The notes beneath the pieces were generated by a model. It was not told the origin of the DNA. It saw nothing but the letters and a program-made list of their open reading frames with translations, and searched no databases. Of a stretch of 14,449 nt of DNA, positions 6,408-12,882 are shown piece after piece. The stretch's first letter is position 1; the number at the start of each line of letters is the position of its first letter. The translations under genes were made by a program, and so were the position numbers. This DNA is from JAUSKF01 sp964355005 (GTDB lineage Bacteria > Patescibacteriota > Minisyncoccia > UBA6257 > WO2-44-18), in contig CAYHBX010000020.1 in the NCBI GenBank assembly GCA_964355005.1, forward strand, positions 1 through 14,449, written 5' to 3'.

Positions 6408-7065
6408 GACGGTAATTTTTGCCGGATTTTTATTGTTGTCCCGGATGGGTGGCTTTACTTTATTGCCGGTAACTTTGTTGGTGCTAGTTTCAATTATTTT
6501 GTATGCCCGCCCCCTATTTAGGACGGTTAAGTTTCTAAGTAGTTTTTCTATCTTTCTTGCGAGCGTGGTGGCGTTTAATCTGACTTTTCGGGATAATTGG
6601 GATTTTGTTTTTAGTTTGATCTATTTTTCTTCGGTGCTTTTTATCCTGCTTGGCGTGAAGGACTTGATACTGATACGTCGGGAAGTATGGGGGAGACTGG
6701 TTAATTGTCTGATAGCTTATCCGGTTTTTCTTATTTTTTTCTATTACTACCAGTTTCTATCAAACATTTGGTATTTATTGGTTTTATTCTTCATAATTTT
6801 ATTGCTTTCTAAAAACATTATTCCTTCAAGGCTATTTTACTGGTTAACGCCGCTTGTTATTTCTCAACTGGCTTGGGCGTCATCTTTCCTGCCTATCGGG
6901 TTTGTTGGTGCCGCTAATCTTTCCTTGCTTTCATATGTAACGCTGGTTTTGTTTTTGGATGAACACCTAGCCGGAACCCTCGGTCGGAAGAAAATTTTAT
7001 TATTGGGTACGGTTTTTATTTTGCTTCTTGTGGCAATTCTTGGTGTATCCGGTTGGAAGTTCTAG
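6352..7065 (+). CDS. Polytopic membrane protein of unknown function
   Basis: A 237-residue, very hydrophobic protein with about eight predicted membrane segments by eye (roughly residues 19-30, 35-51, 60-77, 84-104, 117-134, 138-153, 160-181, 187-203 and 214-232), separated by short loops with few charges. I recognise no catalytic motif or family. I choose ATG 6352; a GTG at 6340 would add four residues. The gene begins inside the 3' end of clpB (56-base overlap) in another frame, so it is almost certainly co-transcribed with clpB and may be translationally coupled. A weak terminator follows at 7125-7145. The operon suggests a link to envelope or stress, but that is inference only. Confidence 0.7.
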   Translation: MVTKLKSVFLNPQSGLLFKTVIFAGFLLLSRMGGFTLLPVTLLVLVSIILYARPLFRTVKFLSSFSIFLASVVAFNLTFRDNWDFVFSLIYFSSVLFILLGVKDLILIRREVWGRLVNCLIAYPVFLIFFYYYQFLSNIWYLLVLFFIILLLSKNIIPSRLFYWLTPLVISQLAWASSFLPIGFVGAANLSLLSYVTLVLFLDEHLAGTLGRKKILLLGTVFILLLVAILGVSGWKF

Positions 7066-7088
7066 AAAAAATAAAAATTTTGGCGCTG

Positions 7089-7115
7089 GTCATTGCGAGC
7101 TCCGCGAAGCAATCT
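7089..7115. repeat. REP-like dispersed repeat (GTCATTGCGAG type)
   Basis: GTCATTGCGAG followed by CGCGAAGCAATC matches a short palindromic repeat type that I know from many bacterial intergenic regions. ATTGC at 7092-7096 pairs with GCAAT at 7109-7113. Only one copy occurs in this window, so identification rests on recognition. Confidence 0.5.
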
Positions 7116-7124
7116 TACATTACC

Positions 7125-7145
7125 GTGGGGGCTTGCCCACTTTTT
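7125..7145 (+). terminator. Probable weak terminator of the clpB operon
   Basis: GTGGG (7125-7129) pairs with CCCAC (7136-7140) around a six-base loop and is followed at once by five T. The stem is only five base pairs. Its right arm overlaps the -35 box of the next gene. Confidence 0.45.
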
Positions 7146-7161
7146 CGTGAGAGTTTATAAT
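7133..7161 (+). promoter_or_regulatory. Promoter of the winged-helix gene, probably leaderless
   Basis: TTGCCC at 7133-7138 and a perfect TATAAT at 7156-7161 are 17 bases apart. The ATG at 7170 follows the -10 box after only eight bases, so transcription would begin at or next to the start codon. There is no room for a ribosome binding site. Confidence 0.65.
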
Positions 7162-7169
7162 GATTGTTA

Positions 7170-7793
7170 ATGTTTTTCTCTAAAGAAAAATCTTTAGAAC
7201 TTGCTTACGCCTTGATCCGGGTAGCCGCTTTGGTCCGGCGCGCAGAATTGAAGGTTCGTTTAGAACGACTGGCTTTTGAATTTCTGGAAAATATTTCAAT
7301 GAAGAGGCCGGAAGAAGTCATGAATATCACTTCGGCCATAGAGTCCCTGTTGAATATGGGGCAATCTTTGTATGAAATTGATCCTGAAAATGTAAAAGTA
7401 ATCACCGGCGAACTTAATGCGGTTAATTCGGCAATGCGGCAATCTGCCGGGTTGGGAGATTTGCCGGATTTTTCCAAATTTGCCGAATTGCCGGATGATT
7501 CGGCAAAAGTTCTACCGAATTCGGCAATTGCCGAATCTGATTCCCAGGGTTCTGATAGTAATGGGAAGAACGGCAATGGCTTCTCTGCCACCTTGAGACA
7601 GTCGGCTATTTTAGATAAAGTCCGCAGTATTGGAAATGGCCAAATTCAGCTCAAAGACATACTTGCCGCATTTCCGGAGGTAAGTGAGCGGACTATGCGT
7701 TACGACCTGCAAAAATTGTGCTCCCAGGGGCTTTTGGAACGTATCGGCAACGGCGGTCCGGCAAGCTTCTATGCCGCCCGAAATAGAGCGTAA
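7170..7793 (+). CDS. Winged-helix (DeoR-type HTH) DNA-binding protein
   Basis: A 207-residue protein, probably a transcription regulator. The N-terminal ~95 residues are mostly helical with no motif I recognise. A Ser/Asn/Asp-rich linker of about 45 residues follows (containing AIAESDSQGSDSNGKNGNG), then a C-terminal winged helix (about 145-205): ILDKVRS, QLKDILAAFPEVSERTMRYDL as helix-turn-helix and recognition helix, and GLLERIGNGGPASFYAA as the wing. The domain resembles DeoR/HTH_11 domains; no ligand-binding domain is recognisable. ATG 7170 is chosen because it follows TATAAT by eight bases; a TTG at 7164 is in frame but less likely. The linker-coding DNA carries a set of palindromic ATTCGGCAA motifs. 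Targets are unknown; its own gene and the downstream surface-protein gene are natural candidates. Confidence 0.75.
   Translation: MFFSKEKSLELAYALIRVAALVRRAELKVRLERLAFEFLENISMKRPEEVMNITSAIESLLNMGQSLYEIDPENVKVITGELNAVNSAMRQSAGLGDLPDFSKFAELPDDSAKVLPNSAIAESDSQGSDSNGKNGNGFSATLRQSAILDKVRSIGNGQIQLKDILAAFPEVSERTMRYDLQKLCSQGLLERIGNGGPASFYAARNRA
7426..7536. repeat. Cluster of ATTCGGCAA / TTGCCGAAT palindromic motifs in the HTH gene
   Basis: ATTCGGCAA occurs at 7426-7434, 7498-7506 and 7519-7527. Its reverse complement TTGCCGAAT occurs at 7480-7488 and 7528-7536. TTTGCCGAAT (7479-7488) and ATTCGGCAAA (7498-7507) form an inverted repeat around nine bases. ATTCGGCAATTGCCGAAT (7519-7536) is a perfect 18-bp palindrome. 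All lie in the part of the gene that encodes the helical-domain end and flexible linker, where protein sequence is least constrained. Confidence 0.7.
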
Positions 7794-7868
7794 TAAACCC
7801 CCCACCCCCTCGTTATACCCTATGTAATGACTTTGGGTGAGGCTGGGTCATTTACGAAGCTTTTACGC

Positions 7869-7900
7869 TTAAACTTTAAACGTTTAAACGTCTAAGTTTT
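7869..7900. repeat. 8-nt tandem repeat upstream of the terminator
   Basis: Four 8-nt units: TTAAACTT, TAAACGTT, TAAACGTC and TAAGTTTT. The middle forms the perfect palindrome TTTAAACGTTTAAA. It resembles the 9-nt units in the clpB leader but has a different period. Confidence 0.55.
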
Positions 7901-7908
7901 TACCAGCC

Positions 7909-7932
7909 CTCCCATATTGGGAGAGTTTTTTT
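7909..7932 (+). terminator. Rho-independent terminator of the HTH gene
   Basis: CTCCCA (7909-7914) and TGGGAG (7918-7923) pair around a three-base loop, followed by seven T at 7926-7932. It separates the regulator gene from the surface-protein gene. Confidence 0.75.
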
Positions 7933-8068
7933 ATCCCTCACGATAAAAAGATTCAACCGCATCGGTCATTATATGAAATTGAAATAAAGATTGATTTTTC
8001 TCTTCGAGGTCGATTCTCCAGCGCGTAAGCGTTTGAGAAGAAAGGGGAACAATTTTTATGTTAGTAGG

Positions 8069-8101
8069 TATAAATTAAAAACATAATTGTTAGTTAAAAG
8101 G
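8069..8101 (+). promoter_or_regulatory. Possible -10 box and ribosome binding site of the surface-protein gene
   Basis: TATAAA at 8069-8074 is a plausible -10 box. No good TTGACA-like -35 box stands 16-18 bases upstream; GGGGAAC at 8044-8050 lies there instead, which resembles some ECF-sigma -35 boxes, but that is a guess. AAAAGG at 8096-8101, ten bases before ATG 8112, is the clearest Shine-Dalgarno sequence among the plus-strand genes here, fitting a highly translated product. Confidence 0.35.
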
Positions 8102-8111
8102 TTCAATTAAT

Positions 8112-11100
8112 ATGGGAAATAATATAACAAAGAAATTTGCCGCGATCGCGCTTTCTGCTGCGACCGTTGCATGGCTTTCGGGCGCTGCTTTGTTAGTTCC
8201 GGTTGCGAACGCGCAATCAACTGACTTGCAAGCCCAAATCAACGCTTTGTTAGCTCAGATCGCTGCTCTCCAAGCCCAGCTGGCTTCAGGTAGCTCTGCC
8301 TCTTCCGTCGCTTGCAGTTTCACTCGCGCCCTCACCGTGGGTTCAACTGGAGACGACGTTAAGTGCTTGCAGAAATACTTGAACGGCGCTGGTCATAAGG
8401 TTGCGGCGAACGGAGCCGGTTCTCCCGGTAACGAAAGCTCCTACTTTGGTTCATTAACCAGAGCGGCAGTCGCCTCTTGGCAGGCTGCAAATGGTGTCTC
8501 TCCGGCCGTTGGATACTTCGGTTCCATCTCTCGGGCTAAATACTCTGCGTTGGCTGCTTCTACTCCTGCTCCAGTCCCCGGCACTCCGGCTCCGGTTCCT
8601 TCCGGTTCTGGATTGACCGTTTCTCTTTCTGCTGATCAACCGGCCGCCGGTCTTTTCGGCGAATCATTTGCCAGCCGACCTTTCACGAAATTAGATTTTC
8701 GTGCTTCGTCTGACGGCGATGTCGTTGTTAAGGCTTTGACCGTTGAACGGCAAGGACAAGGTAATGACTCTGCTTTCAATGGAGTTATTGCTTTAGACGA
8801 AGATGGTCTCCGCCTTGGTCCGGCAAAGACTTTTGGCTCTGACCATCGTCTTCGATTATCCGAGAAATTCACCGTGAAAGCGGGACAGTCCCGGACAATC
8901 ACTTTGGCTGGTGACTCTGATGCGGACCAAAATGACTATAGCGGTCAATTAGTTAAGTTAGCCTTGGTGGGTGTTGAAGTTGATGGCTCTGCAGCCGTCA
9001 ACGCCGCCTTCCCGTTGGCTGGCGGTACAATGACTGTTAACGACACTTTGGCCATTGGTAGTTTGACTATCGCCAAGGGTTCCTTTGATCCAGGTTCTGG
9101 TTTGACAAAAGAAATCGGCACAACCGGCTACACTTTCTCTGGTCTCCGCTTAAGCTCGGGCACCAACGAAGATGTATTGGTTAAATCCATTTCTTGGAAC
9201 CAGTCCGGTTCAGCGGGTGTAGCCGACTTGGGCAACATAAAAGTTGTCTTTGATGGCGTCACCTATGATGCTACCGCCAGTTCTGACGGTAAGTACTACA
9301 CTGCTAAATTTGGCAGTGGCATTAAGATCGACAAGGGTCTTAACAAGGAAGTGTACATCAAGGGAGATGTTTTGGGCGGTTCCGCTCGAACAGTTGACTT
9401 TGATCTGTACCGCTATTCCGATATTCAGGTTCTCGGTTTGACCTATGGCTACACCTTATTGCCATCCGGTACCGAAACAACCGCGAATAACAATGACGAT
9501 AGCGGAATCCAGGATGCTGAGCCTCGTTTCGATGCTTCACAGGCCTACATTGATGCCGGCACTATCAGCGCCCAGAACGCTCCGACTGTTGGAGCGCAAA
9601 ACGTTGCTATCAACCTCCCGAACCAACCTTTGGGTGGCTTGTTACTCGACGTGAAGGGTGAAGATATTACTGTTGCCGCGATCAACTTTGACCTAAGCAT
9701 CGTTGATGATGCCGCTACTGGTGGCACTATTGATACCAACGACATTACCAATATCACTTTGGTTGATGAAGATGGTAAGGTAGTTGCTGGTCCGGTTGAT
9801 GGTGTTGCTGGCGGTAACAATACCGTCCGTTTCACCGATACCGTTACCTTCAAGCCAGGCCGCAGGGTATATACCTTGAAAGGTAAAGTCGGAACGGACG
9901 TTGGAACCAACGACACGATCGCTGCTTCCACCACTCCGAGTTCTGATTGGAGCACTGTCCGTGGCGTTACTTCCGGTGTTTCTATCACTCCATCCCCGAC
10001 TAGTGCTGTTACGATGAGCACTATGACGGTTAAAGCGGCTTCATTGGCCATCACGGTTTCTGCTGAAACCAAGGAAGGCACCAATGCCAGCTCTACCGCG
10101 CAGACTGTTGTCGCGGGGACCAGCGGCTATGAATTCACCAAGTACGTTTTGGACGCGAGCGGTTCCGGCGAAGACATCCGCATTAACGCTGTCCAATTGC
10201 GCAACACCTTCAGCGCGGCTAATACCGCTGATGATGTGACCAGTTGCCAATTGTATGATGGCGCGCAGGTGTTGAATACCGGTTCCAACGTTGTCAACCC
10301 ATCTAATAGCGATTCCACCCCGGCGAACAAGACCTTCACTTTTGACTCAAGCTTGGTTGTTCCGAAAGGAACGGTTAAGACCTTGGGCTTGAAGTGTAAC
10401 TTGATCTCTGGCGCGGATAACGGCCAGCAATGGCAATGGGGTATGACTGACGCGGATGCTTCCGTTACGGCTACCGGAGTTACTTCCGGACAGTCCGTGG
10501 ATGGATCAGACGCGATCACCGAGGATGACGGTCGCGTTGTCACGGCGGCTACCAGCGGCAGTTTGGCTTTAGTGTTGGATACTTCTAGCCCATCTTTGAA
10601 GTGGGTAACATCCGGCACTGCGGACAATATTTTCGCGGTTCTCCGCTTGAACGCTACCAATGAATCGGTTCGTGTAGACACAGTCGGTTTGCAGTTAGCT
10701 ACTTCAACAGGTAATACCACGGATGCGTTTGGTAATGCCTCTAACTCCCCGAGTGACTTGAGTAAAGTTACTTTGTGGGTTGGTTCAACGAAAGTTGGTG
10801 AAGCAGTCTTTACCGCGACCGACTTTGCTACTGCTACCCTTTCCGGCGTAACCGTTCCAAAGGATGGCCAGATACTCTTAACAGTGAAAGCTGATATGGG
10901 AGCTATTGGCACCAATTTGGCGGCTCATCCGGGACACTTGGTTGTCGTCAACTATGACGCGCAGTCTAGCTCTGATGAAACCAATACCGGCGCAGTTGGC
11001 GTAGGTCTGTCTTCCGGTACCACGATTGGTTCCGGCGGCTCGGACTCTGCCGCTAACGGCGCTCGGCTTGCCCGGGCTATCCCGACTGTTTCCTTGTTGT

Positions 11101-11891
11101 CTCTGCCTTCTACGACCTTGAACGGAGGCGTCACTTCAAACTTGGCGATCTTCCGATACAAGATCACTGCTCCGGCAGATGGCAATGGAGTTAGCTTGTA
11201 CAAGACGACTTTCGTTGTCGCTACTAGCACTTCCCAGACCATCGACAACACTAAACAGCACGGTTCCTTGTTTAACGTGACCAATTTCAAACTGTACTGC
11301 TACTCGAACGCGGCCTTTGATGCCCCGTCGTGTGGTGCGTTTGACAACTCCGGTCTCTTGAACCAGGGTGGTCTGGCGAATGCCAAACCGGATGCTCAAC
11401 CGGACACTAATGCTGGTACGGTTGGATTTGCCACTGGAACAGTCAGTATCACGTTTAACCCGACGGACAGCACCGGCGGTTCCACCGCTGAAGCTATTCG
11501 GTTGGCTGCTGGAGAAACCAAGTACTTTGCTCTAGTAGCAGATGTAACTGGCGCTTCTTCCACGCCTTCGATTACCACGAACTTGAAGGGCGACGCGACC
11601 TTCGCTTCGCTTAACAATTCTGACGGTGGTTTGTCCGATGCCACTTCTGGCAATCAGGACGGAGAAGATGCTGATCTGACTTCTACCGGAGACAATTGGA
11701 ACACCGGCCGTTACATCTTTGCGACCATAGCTGCTAATGTGGACGCGTGGGATGATGACGACTTCATTTGGTCCGGTAACTCGACAAATACTTCTCAAAG
11801 TATTGTTGACTACGACTGGTTCAACGGCTTCTTGGTCCCAGGTCTGTCTAACGCTGATCAGGGCACCACGCAGACGTTGGTTGGTAACTAA
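8112..11891 (+). CDS. Secreted peptidoglycan-binding multi-domain surface protein, S-layer candidate
   Basis: A 1259-residue exported protein. Residues 1-34 are a signal peptide (two lysines at 7-8, hydrophobic core, cleavage probably after VANA). Residues 36-58 are a short coiled coil with QAQINALL and IAALQAQL repeats. Residues about 67-147 are a PG_binding_1-like domain with LTVGSTGDDVKCLQKYLN and YFGSLTRAAVASWQ, which should hold the protein to peptidoglycan. A proline linker follows (151-167). The rest appears to be about six related beta-sandwich modules starting near 168, 310, 476, 636, 814 and 990, seen from recurring patterns such as GTxGYxFxxxxL, EDxxVxxI and VPKGxxxxL. Cysteines are few and often in pairs. 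No LPXTG signal or C-terminal membrane anchor is seen; the end is WNTGRYIF, DDDDFIWSG and WFNGFLVPGL. By eye it favours TTG, AAC, GAC and GGT codons more than its neighbours, suggesting high expression. S-layer identity is inferred. Confidence 0.85.
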   Translation: MGNNITKKFAAIALSAATVAWLSGAALLVPVANAQSTDLQAQINALLAQIAALQAQLASGSSASSVACSFTRALTVGSTGDDVKCLQKYLNGAGHKVAANGAGSPGNESSYFGSLTRAAVASWQAANGVSPAVGYFGSISRAKYSALAASTPAPVPGTPAPVPSGSGLTVSLSADQPAAGLFGESFASRPFTKLDFRASSDGDVVVKALTVERQGQGNDSAFNGVIALDEDGLRLGPAKTFGSDHRLRLSEKFTVKAGQSRTITLAGDSDADQNDYSGQLVKLALVGVEVDGSAAVNAAFPLAGGTMTVNDTLAIGSLTIAKGSFDPGSGLTKEIGTTGYTFSGLRLSSGTNEDVLVKSISWNQSGSAGVADLGNIKVVFDGVTYDATASSDGKYYTAKFGSGIKIDKGLNKEVYIKGDVLGGSARTVDFDLYRYSDIQVLGLTYGYTLLPSGTETTANNNDDSGIQDAEPRFDASQAYIDAGTISAQNAPTVGAQNVAINLPNQPLGGLLLDVKGEDITVAAINFDLSIVDDAATGGTIDTNDITNITLVDEDGKVVAGPVDGVAGGNNTVRFTDTVTFKPGRRVYTLKGKVGTDVGTNDTIAASTTPSSDWSTVRGVTSGVSITPSPTSAVTMSTMTVKAASLAITVSAETKEGTNASSTAQTVVAGTSGYEFTKYVLDASGSGEDIRINAVQLRNTFSAANTADDVTSCQLYDGAQVLNTGSNVVNPSNSDSTPANKTFTFDSSLVVPKGTVKTLGLKCNLISGADNGQQWQWGMTDADASVTATGVTSGQSVDGSDAITEDDGRVVTAATSGSLALVLDTSSPSLKWVTSGTADNIFAVLRLNATNESVRVDTVGLQLATSTGNTTDAFGNASNSPSDLSKVTLWVGSTKVGEAVFTATDFATATLSGVTVPKDGQILLTVKADMGAIGTNLAAHPGHLVVVNYDAQSSSDETNTGAVGVGLSSGTTIGSGGSDSAANGARLARAIPTVSLLSLPSTTLNGGVTSNLAIFRYKITAPADGNGVSLYKTTFVVATSTSQTIDNTKQHGSLFNVTNFKLYCYSNAAFDAPSCGAFDNSGLLNQGGLANAKPDAQPDTNAGTVGFATGTVSITFNPTDSTGGSTAEAIRLAAGETKYFALVADVTGASSTPSITTNLKGDATFASLNNSDGGLSDATSGNQDGEDADLTSTGDNWNTGRYIFATIAANVDAWDDDDFIWSGNSTNTSQSIVDYDWFNGFLVPGLSNADQGTTQTLVGN

Positions 11892-11950
11892 CATTTGTAA
11901 CGGGTATTGTCGGGACCTAGTCTCGGCATCTTGAGACCCGCTATAGATTT

Positions 11951-11980
11951 CAAAACCCCCCGAAAGGGGGGTTTTGGTTT
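11951..11980 (+). terminator. Strong rho-independent terminator of the surface-protein gene
   Basis: CAAAACCCCCC (11951-11961) pairs perfectly with GGGGGGTTTTG (11966-11976) over 11 base pairs with a GAAA tetraloop. A second, smaller fold (GTCTC 11920-11924 with GAGAC 11933-11937) lies between the stop codon and the terminator. Confidence 0.9.
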
Positions 11981-12009
11981 ACCTCGTCATTGCCTATTCC
12001 CTGCTTTTT

Positions 12010-12036
12010 GTCATTCCGGCCTTGAGCCGGAATCCA
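12010..12036. repeat. REP-like dispersed repeat (GTCATTCCGG type)
   Basis: ATTCCGGC (12013-12020) pairs perfectly with GCCGGAAT (12026-12033) around CTTGA, within the GTCATTCCGGC...GGAATCCAG consensus seen in intergenic DNA of many bacteria. One copy only in this window. A partial CGTCATTGC at 11985-11993 resembles the start of the other REP type at 7089. Confidence 0.6.
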
Positions 12037-12045
12037 GGGGAGGGG

Positions 12046-12074
12046 TTGAAAAATGGCATTTAATCGATTATTAT
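12046..12074 (+). promoter_or_regulatory. Promoter of the TPR gene, probably leaderless
   Basis: TTGAAA at 12046-12051 and TATTAT at 12069-12074 are 17 bases apart. The start codon at 12082 follows the -10 box after seven bases, the usual place for transcription to begin. Confidence 0.6.
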
Positions 12075-12081
12075 ATTTGGA

Positions 12082-12882
12082 ATGAGAAAATTATTGATTA
12101 GTTCTGGAATCTTTATTTTAATAGCCGTAGCCGCTTCCGTTTTTTATGCGGTTTATTTGCCCGAACCAGCTATATCTCCGGACGTTGATTCTCTGCAGCC
12201 GGAATTAATTTTTAACAACGATGCTCCTACAAACAGTACTTCAATCGGGTATAAAACGGAGAATAAGACTAAGGCTCCTCCAGTATACAAAGGGCAGGCT
12301 ATGGATTTTCTGGGAGATTCGAAAATATTATCCGGATATCCAAAGGAGTTTGTTGACGTGAAACGCGCGCAACTGGCGAATGTTATCGGGCTGATCCAGA
12401 AAGATCCCGGAGCCAGTGTTAATTGGATGGACTTGGGTTTAATCAAAAAAAATTTCGATAATTTTATCGGTACCCGGGATGCTTGGGAATATGTGAAATT
12501 ATTGAACCCCGACAGCGCCTTGGCTTATTACAACTTAGGGAAATTGTATTCTGCTTATCTGCGGGATAATCAGAAAGCTGAAGAGAATTTTGTGAAGGCG
12601 GCACAACTTGATTCGGCTTCCGATTACCCCTACCTTGGGTTGGCGGAATTCTATCGGGATTTCTATAAAGCAAAATACGACCAAGTGGATGACGTTCTGC
12701 TTGCCGGGCTAAAGAACCTTCCTTCCGACCCGAACCTTATAATTCAGCTGGCGCTCTACTATAAAGATTTAGGAGACAAAGAAAATGCTATAAAATACTT
12801 TGAGCGATTTTTACGGCTTCCCGATTTGTCCGGGGATCAGCAACAAGCGATCGAAGCGGAATTGGCCGAGCTAAAGGGCTAG
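12082..12882 (+). CDS. Membrane-anchored TPR-repeat protein
   Basis: A 266-residue protein with an N-terminal membrane anchor or uncleaved signal (residues 4-26, after MRK), a low-complexity spacer (about 28-70) and a helical C-terminal part of about four tetratricopeptide repeats near 112-144, 145-178, 182-214 and 216-248. The clearest are ALAYYNLGKLYSAYLRDNQKAEENFVKAAQLDS and PNLIIQLALYYKDLGDKENAIKYFERFLRL, given here only as landmarks. TPR stacks bind other proteins, so this is probably a scaffold facing the outside of the membrane. It lies between a surface-protein gene and glycosyltransferase genes, which suggests envelope assembly, but no partner can be named. Its TAG stop shares the tetranucleotide CTAG at 12879-12882 with the stop of the convergent glycosyltransferase. 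Confidence 0.8.
   Translation: MRKLLISSGIFILIAVAASVFYAVYLPEPAISPDVDSLQPELIFNNDAPTNSTSIGYKTENKTKAPPVYKGQAMDFLGDSKILSGYPKEFVDVKRAQLANVIGLIQKDPGASVNWMDLGLIKKNFDNFIGTRDAWEYVKLLNPDSALAYYNLGKLYSAYLRDNQKAEENFVKAAQLDSASDYPYLGLAEFYRDFYKAKYDQVDDVLLAGLKNLPSDPNLIIQLALYYKDLGDKENAIKYFERFLRLPDLSGDQQQAIEAELAELKG

Larger units (their letters stand above)
7794..8111. other. Structured non-coding region between the HTH gene and surface-protein gene
   Basis: No convincing gene lies in these 318 bases. In order it holds a C-rich stretch (7797-7810), an imperfect inverted repeat GTAATGAC (7824-7831) with GTCATTTAC (7847-7855), an AAGC/GCTT hairpin at 7857-7870, an 8-nt tandem repeat including the 14-bp palindrome TTTAAACGTTTAAA (7875-7888), and a terminator (7909-7932). 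The remaining ~180 bases are the leader of the surface-protein gene, with a possible hairpin around 8001-8042 (TCTTC with GAAGA). Just before the start codon, TAATTG (8084-8089) and CAATTA (8104-8109) could pair around the ribosome binding site. Confidence 0.5.

Noticed and set aside
9545..10915. Long minus-strand open frames (179 and 262 codons) opposite the surface-protein gene
   Set aside because: They are Val/Ser/Thr/Pro-rich shadows of a codon-biased Thr/Ser/Gly/Ala-rich gene, with no start signals or domain, while the plus frame is a complete structured protein.
11700..11891. Surface-protein C-terminus as the variable repeat of the reverse transcriptase
   Set aside because: No matching template repeat is visible near the reverse transcriptase and this region does not show AAY-rich variable codons; the C-terminus looks like a conserved module.
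11907..12101. 64-codon plus-strand open frame after the surface-protein gene
   Set aside because: It reads through the terminator stem and the REP-like repeat (CHSGLEPESRGG is a translation of that repeat).
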